A DNA stretch of 64,000 nucleotides, from contig CAZLLE010000083.1 in assembly GCA_964560425.1 (NCBI GenBank), positions 58,100 through 122,099 of the forward strand, given 5' to 3'. Below, piece by piece: positions 54,837 through 63,869 of this stretch. The position numbers and the translations under genes are program-made. Every line of letters begins with the position of its first letter. Within the stretch, counting starts at the first letter, position 1. This stretch comes from CAZLLE01 sp964560425. GTDB lineage: Bacteria; Campylobacterota; Campylobacteria; Campylobacterales; QNZT01. The notes beneath the pieces were generated by a model. It was given only the letters and a program-made list of their open reading frames with translations, did not search any database and had not been told where the DNA came from.

Positions 54837-56261
54837 ATGTTTGAAGTTATAATCGGTTTAGAAGTTCATATTCAACTAAATACAAAAACAAAGATTTTTT
54901 GTTCATGTGCTACATCTTTTGGAGAGGAGGCAAATACTAATGTTTGTCCTGTCTGTTTGGGGCTTCCTGGGGCTCTTCCTGTATTAAATAAAGAGGCAGT
55001 CAAAAAATCTATATTACTCGGTAATGCTATCAATGCAACTGTACATAAAAAATCTATTTTTAATCGTAAAAACTATTTTTATCCTGATCTTCCAAAAGGG
55101 TATCAAATCTCTCAATTTGAGATTCCTATTGTGGAGAGTGGAGAGTTATATATAGATTTTGATGATGGAACTCAAAAAAGAATAGGTGTTACAAGAGCTC
55201 ATCTTGAAGAGGATGCGGGTAAAAATATTCATCATGGCTTAGAGAGTCATGTAGATCTTAATCGTGCAGGAACCCCACTTCTTGAAATTGTGAGTGATCC
55301 TGATATGAGAAGTAGTGATGAGGCTATTAGATATCTCAAAAAATTACACTCTATTGTAAGGTATCTTGATATTAGCGATGCAAATATGCAAGAGGGGTCA
55401 TTTAGATGTGATGTAAATGTCTCAATTCGTCCAAAAGGTGAAGAAAAACTCTATACTAGAGTAGAGATCAAAAATTTGAACTCATTTAAATATATCCAAA
55501 AAGCTACAGAGTATGAGATAAATCGTCAAATTGATGCTTGGGAAGATGGTCTATATGAAGATGAAGTTTATCAAGAGACTAGATTGTTTAATGTTGATAC
55601 AGGTGAAACTAGAAGTATGAGAGGTAAAGAGGATAGTGCTGAATATCGTTATTTCCCTGATCCTGATCTTTTGCCTGTAATTGTAACTGATGAGATGCTA
55701 GAAGAGGGTAAAAATATCCCTGAATTACCTGATGAAAAACGAAAAAGACTTGTAAGTGAATATGGTATTAAAGAGAAAGATGCTGTTGTAATTACATCCG
55801 TTTTGGAGATGGCTCACTATTATGAGAAGATGATTCAAGAGGGTGCTAGTGCCAAAAATAGTCTCACTTGGTTGACTACAGAACTTTTAGGACGATTAAA
55901 AGGAGAATTTACAATAGAAAATTCTCCCGTAGATGCTATAAAATTGGCATTGATTGTAAAAAGAATAGAAGATGGTACTATTAGTGGAAAAGCTGCAAAA
56001 GAGGTTCTTGATTTTGTAATGGAGTCTGATGAAGATATTGATTTGGTCATTGATAAGCTTGGTCTAAAACAGGTAAGTGATGATGGTGCTATTGAAGAGT
56101 TGGTTGATACTATCTTATCTGCAAATATGGATAAAGTAGAACAGTATAAATCTGGTAAAGATAAGCTATTTGGTTTTTTTGTAGGACAAGTTATGAAGGC
56201 TAGTAAAGGTAGTGCTAACCCTGCAAAAGTAAATGAAATTCTAAAGAAAAAACTTAGTTAA
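54837..56261 (+). CDS. gatB: Aspartyl/glutamyl-tRNA amidotransferase subunit B
   Basis: 474 residues with the GatB N-terminal motif VIIGLEVHIQLNTKTKIFCSC, FNRKNYFYPDLPKGYQISQF and the C-terminal YqeY-like helical tail. It amidates misacylated Glu-tRNAGln/Asp-tRNAAsn with GatA and GatC, which are elsewhere. It is 17 bases before gpsA. Confidence 0.96.
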   Translation: MFEVIIGLEVHIQLNTKTKIFCSCATSFGEEANTNVCPVCLGLPGALPVLNKEAVKKSILLGNAINATVHKKSIFNRKNYFYPDLPKGYQISQFEIPIVESGELYIDFDDGTQKRIGVTRAHLEEDAGKNIHHGLESHVDLNRAGTPLLEIVSDPDMRSSDEAIRYLKKLHSIVRYLDISDANMQEGSFRCDVNVSIRPKGEEKLYTRVEIKNLNSFKYIQKATEYEINRQIDAWEDGLYEDEVYQETRLFNVDTGETRSMRGKEDSAEYRYFPDPDLLPVIVTDEMLEEGKNIPELPDEKRKRLVSEYGIKEKDAVVITSVLEMAHYYEKMIQEGASAKNSLTWLTTELLGRLKGEFTIENSPVDAIKLALIVKRIEDGTISGKAAKEVLDFVMESDEDIDLVIDKLGLKQVSDDGAIEELVDTILSANMDKVEQYKSGKDKLFGFFVGQVMKASKGSANPAKVNEILKKKLS

Positions 56262-56278
56262 TATTTAGTGAGGTTAAG

Positions 56279-57166
56279 ATGAAAATTGGTGTAGTTGGAG
56301 CTGGAAAGTGGGGGCAGGCTTTGGCTTATGCTTTGAGTGAAAAAAATGAAGTTCTCATTACATCAAGAAGACCCAAAGATATTAAAAACTTTGTATCTTT
56401 AGAAGAGGTTCTGAAGTGTGAGTATCTTGTTTTTGCAATTTCTGCACAAAATGCTAGAGAGTGGCTAGAGAATAAATTTATTTTTAATGACCAAAAGATA
56501 TTAGTAGCCTCTAAAGGGATTGAAGTTAGTAGTGGAAAGTTTCTAAATGAGATATTTTTAGATTTTGTACCTGATAAAAATATGGCTTATATATCTGGTC
56601 CTACATTTGCAGCAGAGGTAATTCAAGGTCTTCCATGTGCTTTGGTAGTTAGCTCCTCTTCCAAAAAAACAGCCAAAAAATTTGCTTCATTTTTTCCATC
56701 TTTTATCAAGGCTTATGTAAGCAAAGATGTTATTGGTGCAGAAGTAAGTGGTGCTTACAAAAATGTTATTGCTATTGCTAGTGGTATATGTGATGGTATG
56801 AATCTTGGTAATAATGCTAGAGCTAGTTTAATCTCAAGAGGTCTTGTTGAAATGCAGAGATTTGGTCTCTTTTTTGGTGCAAAAAAATCTACTTTTTCTG
56901 GATTAGGAGGGGCAGGTGATCTCTTTTTGACAGCATCTAGTGTATTATCTCGAAATTACCGTGTTGGTTTTGGACTTTCAAAGGGAAAAAGTTTAGATGA
57001 TATTTTAGAAGAGTTAGGAGAGGTAGCAGAGGGTGTTTATACTGCTGATGCAATATATAAAATCTCTTTAGAATATGAGATATATACACCAATTGCAGAT
57101 GAAGTTTATGCTATTTTACATGGAAAAAATGTAAAAGATAGTATGCAAAATCTGTTATCAAAATAA
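56279..57166 (+). CDS. gpsA: NAD(P)H-dependent glycerol-3-phosphate dehydrogenase
   Basis: 295 residues: the Rossmann loop GVVGAGKWGQALAYAL, SGPTFAAEV, the catalytic lysine in GAYKNVIAIASGICDG, and the GLGGAGDLFLT loop. It makes sn-glycerol-3-phosphate for phospholipids. It is the last gene before the IS relic. Confidence 0.96.
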   Translation: MKIGVVGAGKWGQALAYALSEKNEVLITSRRPKDIKNFVSLEEVLKCEYLVFAISAQNAREWLENKFIFNDQKILVASKGIEVSSGKFLNEIFLDFVPDKNMAYISGPTFAAEVIQGLPCALVVSSSSKKTAKKFASFFPSFIKAYVSKDVIGAEVSGAYKNVIAIASGICDGMNLGNNARASLISRGLVEMQRFGLFFGAKKSTFSGLGGAGDLFLTASSVLSRNYRVGFGLSKGKSLDDILEELGEVAEGVYTADAIYKISLEYEIYTPIADEVYAILHGKNVKDSMQNLLSK

Positions 57167-57237
57167 GCGGTATTAAGCAAAAAATGCTATAATATCACTT
57201 CAAGTTAAATCGTATCAATGCTACGAAAACCAAGTAG

Positions 57238-57356
57238 TCAATTACATTTAACAAATATAGTCTAGGTGGGATACACCTGACTTTAAATGCTTGTAATCAA
57301 ATAAAGCTTGACTTTATGGAGCAAGAATCCACCTCTTTCAAGGGGTGGAGTATCAA
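57238..57356 (+). mobile_element. IS200/IS605-family relic: tnpB 3' end plus IS608-like right end
   Basis: The right end shows GAAT (57325-57328), a 7-bp hairpin CCACCTC/GGGGTGG with loop TTTCAA (57329-57348), and TCAA (57353-57356). GAAT and TCAA are the right guide and cleavage sequences of IS608, in the right order. Overlapping it, a frame open from 57238 reads SLGGIHLTLNAC ... MEQESTSFKGWSI, like the C-terminus of TnpB proteins. A TAG at 57235 cuts this frame and gpsA lies just upstream, so nearly all of tnpB is gone. A possible left TTAC sits at 57242. No TnpA or full TnpB is in the window. Confidence 0.6.
57240..57356 (+). ncRNA. Candidate orphan omegaRNA (reRNA)
   Basis: In TnpB systems the guide RNA scaffold is made from the end of tnpB plus the right end, and the guide is the flank after the element. 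This segment keeps that part: a hairpin AGGTG-GGATA-CACCT (57264-57278), the conserved right-end hairpin and its TCAA edge. The guide would begin at 57357. A TATAAT lies at 57188-57193, which could drive transcription. Whether it is expressed or bound by any TnpB is unknown. Confidence 0.35.
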
Positions 57357-57389
57357 TGTTGTAGTTATATTAAAGAGTAGAAGAGTATA

Positions 57390-57414
57390 GAACTCCCCTT
57401 TGGGGGAGGAGTTT
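57390..57414. terminator. Possible terminator between the IS relic and the large lipoprotein gene
   Basis: CTCCCC-TTTG-GGGGAG with flanking AACT/AGTT makes a GC-rich hairpin just before the leftward gene's stop. The following T-run is short on both strands. Confidence 0.4.
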
Positions 57415-60400
57415 CTATGGAATATCTCTTACACACCGTACTTTGTGTGTATTGGTTGAAGGTTCATTTTGGTTATCAATACCATTTGAAAAATCTATAA
57501 GAGTAATACCAGAATCATTAGTTGATGACCAATAGCTATCAGTTGTTTTATATTTAAATGCTCTATATGTGGTGGGTGACTTATATAGATCAACAATGCT
57601 ATATAGCTCATTAATATTTGGTAAACGCCAATTTGTTCCATTTAAATCAAGAGTATTACAATGTCCTATTGCATCGTCCCAAGTTCTGTTGTTTATTATG
57701 ACATCTTCATTATCTTGCCATTGCAAATTATGTATATGATCTACAACAATATCTAGTGTATCATTTCTAATAGGTATTACTTTGTATGGTTCTCCTCGTA
57801 CACATCTTATATGTTTTTTAGGGGCACTTAATATGTTGGATATATTACCTTTTGCATTTGAAAAATCAATCCAAGAGTAGTCACTTGAATCAAAATTATT
57901 TACCCAATAGCCATCATCTACTGGAGTGTTTTGAAAAATAGGGGATGTTTTGGGACTATTTTCTCTATTTAATGTATAGTATAGTTCATGAATATCTGGA
58001 ATTCTCCAGTCATCATATCCTGCCAATAGAAGATTTTGACATTGGGTATATGCACTACTCCAATATATAGGTGAGTTGTTTATATCACTATTATCTTGCC
58101 ATATAAGATTGTTTGTATTGTCAATTACTACATCATTAATATCATCTCTAGTATAGTTGTAGTCTATACCTTTTTGTAAATTTCCATCTTCTCCGTCATT
58201 TGTGCTTGTTGGTACTCCTGTTTTTGAGAGTGTAGTTATAAAATCTTTAGTTCCATTTTCATATACAATTATATTTCCTGCTTGATCTCCAGAGGCAACA
58301 TCCATTATTTTATCATTATCTATATCTACTGCAAAAACTCTAATAACATTATCTACACTACTAGCTACAATATGTTCAATAAAATTTGTATCACCTCCTA
58401 TATTCTCATACCATGCTATTTTGCCACTAGTTTGGGAAGAGTTACTCAAAATATCTATATCTCCATCATTGTCCATATCTACCCCTGAGGCATAATATAG
58501 ATTTGAGAGTGTCGCTATCTCTAAAGCTCCTGAAAATGTAGGAGATGTAGATTGTGTACTTTTGTACCAATAAATTTTACCATCACTATTTGAAGTAGCC
58601 ATAATATCATCATATCCATCATTATTAATGTCTATTACATCAACAGAGTAAGGAGCATTAATATTTGCAACAAAGTGGTGTTCAAAATTTCCATTTCCTT
58701 GTGTATCATATGCATACCAATCTATTCTATTACTACCATGATATGCGGAGACAATATCAACTTTACCATCTTTATTAAAATCAGAAATATGTGTAGATAT
58801 AGCTTCATCACTATTTTGATAATCTACCATGTGAGGACCTGTAAAATTTCCATCTCCTGAATTTTTGAGCCATTCAACTCTGTTATTACTCCATGATGAG
58901 GTGATAATATCTATTAGATTGTCATTTTGTGTATCAAAATTTACAACCTCTATAAATGAGAGATTATCTGTTGCATTAGTAATTGGGTTACAAGTAAAAT
59001 TTTGACTACCATCATTGAGACACTGCATAAGAGAGGCTCCTGATTCATAGGTTGTATATAAAATATCAATATCTCCATCTCCATCTATATCCGATGCTTT
59101 AATTGATTCAGGGTTTTGAGCATTGGTCGTAATAATTGATTCTGTAAATGTAAAATCACCTCTATTTTTATACCATGATATCTCTGCACCACCATTTCCT
59201 GTAGAAGCAGATAAAATATCAATATCTCCATCATTATCAAGATCAACCATCTCTAACCATTCAGAATAAATTGCATTTGTTGTAACTGTATGAGGGGTAA
59301 AATTATTTGTTACTATAGTATTGATTGTTATATTTATGATATCTTGAGAAGTTGCTCCATATGAATCAGTTACTGTTAAAGTAATTATGTGCGTACCAAC
59401 GGAAAAATCACTTTTTACAAAGCTTATATTATTGCTTTCTAAAATTGTTGCATCCTCTTTCCACTCATATTTGGTAATATTATCATCAATATCATGACTA
59501 CCCATTGCATTAAAAATGATTATTTCTCCTTCGTTTGCAATAATATCTGCCCCTGCATTTGCTATTGGAGGATCATTTATCCCTTCTACATTAATTATTA
59601 AGTTTTGTTGATCAGTGAGTGAACCATCTGATACAGTAATTGGTATTGTGATGGTAGTTTGTTCTCCATTCTCTAGATTTTGATGATTCATTGGATTGTA
59701 GCTGTAGTTACCATTGCTATTGAGGCTAAAATTTGAGACGATAGGAGCACTAAATGATAGTGTATCACCATCAATATCAGAGGCACTGACTATCCCACTA
59801 ACTAGACTATCATCTTCTGTTATATTTCTCTCATTAATTGTGGAAAATATAGGATAATCATTAACTGGGTTAATTGTAATATTCACATCAACTATATTTG
59901 AATCGGCAATGCCATCATTTGATCTAAAAGAGAAGTGATCTGTACCATAATAGTTTGGGTTTGGGTTGTATTGAAGAAGGTTGCCACTAAGTTGTATAGT
60001 TCCATTTGTTGGATTAGATGTTATATTGTATGTGAGATTGTCTCCATCAATGTCTGAAGCAGATAGAGTTAGTGAAAGATTATTATCCTCATTAATATTT
60101 TGATCTGCTATACTATTTGTGGTTGGATTATCATTTATAGGAGCAATTGTAATATTCACATCAACTATATTTGAATCAGCAATGCCATCACTTGATCTAA
60201 AAGAGAAGTGATCTGTACCATAATAGTTTGGATTTGGATTATATTGGAGAAGGTTGCCACTAAGTTGTATAGTTCCATTTGTTGGATTAGATGTTATATT
60301 GTATGTGAGATTGTCTCCATCAATGTCTGAAGCAGATAGAGTTAGCGTGAGGTTGTTGTCTTCATTAATATATTGGCTAGATATATTATCTGATATAGGA

Positions 60401-61608
60401 CTATCATTTATACGATTGATGATGATATTTACTATTGCCTCATTTGAATCTAGTTCGCCATCATTTGCAACATAACTAAAACTATCACTTCCATAATAAT
60501 TGGCATTTGGAGTGTATGTAATATTTGGCATTTGAGTGCTTAGTGTTCCATGTTGTGGTACGGATGTAATTCTATATGTGAGTGTATTGTTATTATCATC
60601 AGTTACTTGCAGTTGAAACTCTTTTGATCTATCTTCATCCAATGTAATATTTTGTGATGATGCTATTGGGGCACTATTTATAATCTTATCTCTTACGCAT
60701 CTTATATAATTTTTTTTCTCTTTACTCTGCCAACCATATTCATCACCATGGTAATAATTTGATCCTTGAAGAAAATTGATGCTCCAAGCATATCCAGAAG
60801 AGGATGGTGTAGATGACCAAAAATTATCTGATATTCTTATATTAAATATACTATTTATTGCTATATTCGATTGATTATGATCTGTAATAGAGTATAGTTC
60901 ATTTATAGTTGGAACTCTCCAATCACTATAGTTTTCCAAGATAAGATCACTACAATATGTTTTTGCCTCTTCATAATTTTTTTGATTTGTTTGAATAGCT
61001 ATATTATCTTGCCATATAAGTTTGGTACTATTATCTGTGATTGTATTATTACTCTCTTTTAGTAGATTTATATTTGATTTTGCACCTCTTACACACCGTA
61101 CATAGTGTAGGCTCTCTTTTGATCCTATATAATCAAATCCATAATTAAAATTTATATACCATGATGAGTCTGTAATTTGAGAATATGTTGAGTTTGTATG
61201 ATAAATATCTAATGCCAAATTGACAAATGCACTATCACTCTCTCCTTTGTCACTTAGATAAAATAGCTCTTTTACTTCTGGTAATCTCCAATCATCAAAA
61301 TCACCAAGTGTTAGATTTTTACAATAGGATATGGCATCTTGCCAATTAAGTTTTGTTCTATTTGAGTCATTATTATCTTGCCACATGAGATGAGAAATTA
61401 TATCGGTGACTGTCTCATTTTGGTTTCGTATATATCTTTTTGTTTCTAGTTGGATTATCTCTGTTTGATCTATGTTTGTTGAGAGATTAGAAATATTCTC
61501 TTTTTGTATATGCGTTTTTGTTGGTGTCTTTTGATCATCAATATTATCGCCTCCACACCCTATGAAGACAAGAGGGGTTAATAACAAAATTATATTTATA
61601 ATGCTCAT
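57415..61608 (-). CDS. Giant mosaic surface lipoprotein: DUF1566 x2, cadherin-like repeats, PKD, FG-GAP repeats, DUF1566 x2
   Basis: 1397 residues with a lipobox (FIGC, C18). Domains in order: two DUF1566/Lcl C-type-lectin-like units (about 59-176 and 183-309), each with a WQDN and DDWR(L/V)P landmark; four cadherin/tandem-95-like repeats (313-670, two almost identical); a PKD domain (about 676-760) with DSYGATSQD; FG-GAP/VCBS calcium repeats with DxDNDGDxD loops (780-1115); then two more DUF1566 units (1150-1276, 1276-1396). The stop is followed by a weak hairpin. It is probably an outer-surface adhesin, anchored by lipid. Its start overlaps the FecR gene end by 4 bases. Confidence 0.82.
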   Translation of the reverse strand: MSIINIILLLTPLVFIGCGGDNIDDQKTPTKTHIQKENISNLSTNIDQTEIIQLETKRYIRNQNETVTDIISHLMWQDNNDSNRTKLNWQDAISYCKNLTLGDFDDWRLPEVKELFYLSDKGESDSAFVNLALDIYHTNSTYSQITDSSWYINFNYGFDYIGSKESLHYVRCVRGAKSNINLLKESNNTITDNSTKLIWQDNIAIQTNQKNYEEAKTYCSDLILENYSDWRVPTINELYSITDHNQSNIAINSIFNIRISDNFWSSTPSSSGYAWSINFLQGSNYYHGDEYGWQSKEKKNYIRCVRDKIINSAPIASSQNITLDEDRSKEFQLQVTDDNNNTLTYRITSVPQHGTLSTQMPNITYTPNANYYGSDSFSYVANDGELDSNEAIVNIIINRINDSPISDNISSQYINEDNNLTLTLSASDIDGDNLTYNITSNPTNGTIQLSGNLLQYNPNPNYYGTDHFSFRSSDGIADSNIVDVNITIAPINDNPTTNSIADQNINEDNNLSLTLSASDIDGDNLTYNITSNPTNGTIQLSGNLLQYNPNPNYYGTDHFSFRSNDGIADSNIVDVNITINPVNDYPIFSTINERNITEDDSLVSGIVSASDIDGDTLSFSAPIVSNFSLNSNGNYSYNPMNHQNLENGEQTTITIPITVSDGSLTDQQNLIINVEGINDPPIANAGADIIANEGEIIIFNAMGSHDIDDNITKYEWKEDATILESNNISFVKSDFSVGTHIITLTVTDSYGATSQDIINITINTIVTNNFTPHTVTTNAIYSEWLEMVDLDNDGDIDILSASTGNGGAEISWYKNRGDFTFTESIITTNAQNPESIKASDIDGDGDIDILYTTYESGASLMQCLNDGSQNFTCNPITNATDNLSFIEVVNFDTQNDNLIDIITSSWSNNRVEWLKNSGDGNFTGPHMVDYQNSDEAISTHISDFNKDGKVDIVSAYHGSNRIDWYAYDTQGNGNFEHHFVANINAPYSVDVIDINNDGYDDIMATSNSDGKIYWYKSTQSTSPTFSGALEIATLSNLYYASGVDMDNDGDIDILSNSSQTSGKIAWYENIGGDTNFIEHIVASSVDNVIRVFAVDIDNDKIMDVASGDQAGNIIVYENGTKDFITTLSKTGVPTSTNDGEDGNLQKGIDYNYTRDDINDVVIDNTNNLIWQDNSDINNSPIYWSSAYTQCQNLLLAGYDDWRIPDIHELYYTLNRENSPKTSPIFQNTPVDDGYWVNNFDSSDYSWIDFSNAKGNISNILSAPKKHIRCVRGEPYKVIPIRNDTLDIVVDHIHNLQWQDNEDVIINNRTWDDAIGHCNTLDLNGTNWRLPNINELYSIVDLYKSPTTYRAFKYKTTDSYWSSTNDSGITLIDFSNGIDNQNEPSTNTHKVRCVRDIP
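59872..60417. repeat. Tandem direct repeat, two units of 273 bp
   Basis: Two nearly identical 273-base units (59872-60144 and 60145-about 60417) lie head to tail in the lipoprotein gene and encode two 91-residue cadherin-like repeats. They differ only at scattered bases. The unit is a multiple of three, so recombination would change repeat number without breaking the frame. Confidence 0.85.
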
Positions 61609-62930
61609 TTGCCATCCTTTTTGGTTATTTGAAATGTTCCAACTGCAGTATGAATAATTCCACCCTGTTTTATTTTATTGATTAAATTAAAATTTCCATT
61701 AGCTCTCTCTAGAGCGTCACCACTGAGTTGACCATCTCCGCCTCCATCGTATTTTTGGCTACTGAAGTCAAATTGACCATTTTGTTCAACTGTGCCTGAT
61801 ATCTTGGTTGACCAATTTTGTTGCATTTGTGTTTGGAATGCAACATCTCCTTTTAGACTTCCATCTCCTAAATCAAAGTTTAGATTCATACTATTTTTAT
61901 CATTTAGTAGAATATTAGTTTTTGAGTTGTCAATATCTGTTTTGACATAACCTTCTACTTGTCCATGATATGAAGGAGTTGAATTACCTGCTCTATTGAT
62001 TAGTGCTTGAAAACTATTCTCATCATATATGATTTCACTTTTTGGTTCTTCTATCTCCTCTTGCTCACTCTTTTTTTCAATAGGTTTATCTTCTCTCTTT
62101 TTAATTGGTTCATCTTCTTTTTGATCTTTTTCTTCATCAGGTATAACTTCTTCATCTACCTCTTTTATAGGAGTATCTTTTTTTATATCAGGGGCAGGGG
62201 GTATTATTATTTTTTTGTTCCATTCTCCCCAGTTTTGCTTGTTGTATTCAACCTCTTTTTTTAAATTGTTGAATTCCATATTAGTGATAATGGGGGCGTT
62301 TTGTTTTATCTTTTGAACTTTTGGCTTAGGTGTGAAATTGGAAGTGGTTATTTCCACTTTCTCAAAAAGTTTTCTATCTACTGCCTCTATTTTACGAGCG
62401 GGAGAGGGGGCAAAGTTTTTTCTAATTGTACTTTTCTGATTTTGTGAAAGTACAATTTGCCCATTTGGTGTTGTAATAAATATGGATCCTTTGTTACATA
62501 CAATATGATCCTCTTTATTTGAAGTCTCTCCAATAAATATTGTTCCTCTTACTCCAATAGTGGCATTTTGAGTTTTGAGTTGAAATTTTTTTGGAGCAAT
62601 TTTCCCAATTTTCCCTGTGATAGATTTAAAAGCTCCTTTTAGTACATGAAACTTTGCCTCTTTATACTTTTTTGTAAAAAGATATTTTTCAATTTTAAAT
62701 TTACTCTTTTGACCTAAAGAGATTACACCTTTGTCATTAAAAAGAATCTGTACTTTTGCACCTTTGCTTGTCTCTATGAGATCCCTCTCTTCTATCAAAC
62801 TCCCTTTGTGTGCCAAAAAATGTTTATGATCTCTAAATATATTGACCTCACCGCGAATAGCACTAATTGATCCGATACTTGCATGAGTGATAGATATAAT
62901 TCCAAGTAGTATTAAAAATATTTTTTTCAT
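61605..62930 (-). CDS. FecR domain protein, partner of the surface lipoprotein
   Basis: 441 residues: signal peptide (1-17), a FecR domain (about 20-150; GSISAIRGEVNIFRDHKHF, then ERDLIETSKGAKVQILF and NATIGVRGTIFIG), a charged Lys/Glu/Pro linker (about 245-305), and a glycine-rich C-terminal beta domain (SLKGDVAFQTQ, then DALERANGNFNL). The last part recalls small TbpB-like lipoprotein barrels. Stand-alone exported FecR proteins often accompany large adhesins in this phylum; unlike true FecR, there is no sigma factor nearby. Confidence 0.8.
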   Translation of the reverse strand: MKKIFLILLGIISITHASIGSISAIRGEVNIFRDHKHFLAHKGSLIEERDLIETSKGAKVQILFNDKGVISLGQKSKFKIEKYLFTKKYKEAKFHVLKGAFKSITGKIGKIAPKKFQLKTQNATIGVRGTIFIGETSNKEDHIVCNKGSIFITTPNGQIVLSQNQKSTIRKNFAPSPARKIEAVDRKLFEKVEITTSNFTPKPKVQKIKQNAPIITNMEFNNLKKEVEYNKQNWGEWNKKIIIPPAPDIKKDTPIKEVDEEVIPDEEKDQKEDEPIKKREDKPIEKKSEQEEIEEPKSEIIYDENSFQALINRAGNSTPSYHGQVEGYVKTDIDNSKTNILLNDKNSMNLNFDLGDGSLKGDVAFQTQMQQNWSTKISGTVEQNGQFDFSSQKYDGGGDGQLSGDALERANGNFNLINKIKQGGIIHTAVGTFQITKKDGK

Positions 62931-63051
62931 AATAATAGCCTTATAAGTTCATTCTAAGAGGCAGTAAACCTCTTAGAATATTTGCAGGAATTAAATATAT
63001 CGACCAGTTATGAAAAATCTTTAATTAAAAATCTAAAATATTTGAAATGCT

Positions 63052-63732
63052 TTAGTTGTCTAGTGTAAGTGTCATCTCATAAACCCACTGTTGAAGAGGA
63101 AGTAAATCTTCATATATCTGATATGCATGATCTACTAATGCCTCAGTAAATAGAATATCATCAAATGGAGTCTGTTTGTAGGCGTACATAGCACTAAATT
63201 TTGTCAAATAACTATGTGTAATTGTAGATTCAAACTCTCTAGGTACTCTTTTGTATGATGGTTCGGGAATAGAGTAACCTTTTGCTTCTATCTCTTTAAG
63301 AATTTGATATAGCTCTTCTCTATTTCTATCATGCTTAATATAATCACGATAACCAATCAATGACTCCCTCGAAAATCCACGAATCCCAACAGCAAAAAAT
63401 AGCTCATCTGGCGAAAAATGTAGATAAAATGATGAACTTTGCATCCTTTTACCCACCCCCTGCCAAAATATAACACCAATACGACTTTTGATAGGTGTTT
63501 TGTCTTTTGAAAAGCGAATATCTCTATAGATTCTAAAAAGTGAACCATTGACCTTAGGTTTGGCATGAATTGTAGGCACTAAAGCCTGTAAATGCTCCCC
63601 CATCTCCTCTACAAATGCACGAGACGGTTCTAATATTAACTCTTCATATCTATCTCTATTTGCCTCAAACCACTCTTTGTTATTATTTTGACGAATATCA
63701 TTCAAAAAATCTAAACTCTCTTTTGGAAACAT
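63052..63732 (-). CDS. DUF2461 family protein (TIGR02453)
   Basis: 226 residues, soluble. Family hallmarks: FLNDIRQNNNKEWFEANRDR at the start, LFRIYRDIRFSKDKTPIK, and FYLHFSPDELFFAVGI. The function is unknown. It stands alone, divergent from cas1, and there is no sign that it belongs to the CRISPR locus. Confidence 0.88.
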   Translation of the reverse strand: MFPKESLDFLNDIRQNNNKEWFEANRDRYEELILEPSRAFVEEMGEHLQALVPTIHAKPKVNGSLFRIYRDIRFSKDKTPIKSRIGVIFWQGVGKRMQSSSFYLHFSPDELFFAVGIRGFSRESLIGYRDYIKHDRNREELYQILKEIEAKGYSIPEPSYKRVPREFESTITHSYLTKFSAMYAYKQTPFDDILFTEALVDHAYQIYEDLLPLQQWVYEMTLTLDN

Positions 63733-63826
63733 TAACTAACCTTTAAATATATCTCTCTTTTAAGAGATAAATTTTATCGGATTTTGACTTTTATAAATAG
63801 TTTTAATATTCTGTTAATTATTATTC

Positions 63827-63832
63827 TATAAT
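63827..63832 (+). promoter_or_regulatory. Putative -10 box upstream of cas1
   Basis: TATAAT lies 37 bases before the cas1 ATG in an AT-rich divergent spacer. The spacer also holds a small dyad, TATCTCT/AGAGATA (63750-63769), that could be an operator or a hairpin. No CRISPR repeats are seen in it. Confidence 0.45.
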
Positions 63833-63869
63833 ATTAAAAATAAATTTTTATTTTTACAAAAGGTAACAA

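Noticed and set aside
57195..57356. A 6S-like or other housekeeping structured RNA
   Set aside because: The promoter-plus-hairpin look suggested it at first, but the GAAT-hairpin-TCAA right end and the overlapping TnpB-like C-terminal frame fit an IS605 relic better.
57415..61608. A diversity-generating retroelement target
   Set aside because: DUF1566 ends are typical targets, but there is no reverse transcriptase and no second copy of the 3' end with adenine-specific differences in the window.
62007..62264. An 85-residue Phe/Tyr-rich frame on the + strand
   Set aside because: It is the antisense shadow of the Lys/Glu-rich linker of the FecR protein, with no ribosome binding site.
63733..63869. 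A CRISPR array or leader before cas1
   Set aside because: No direct repeats of 28-36 bases are present; only a small dyad and AT tracts.
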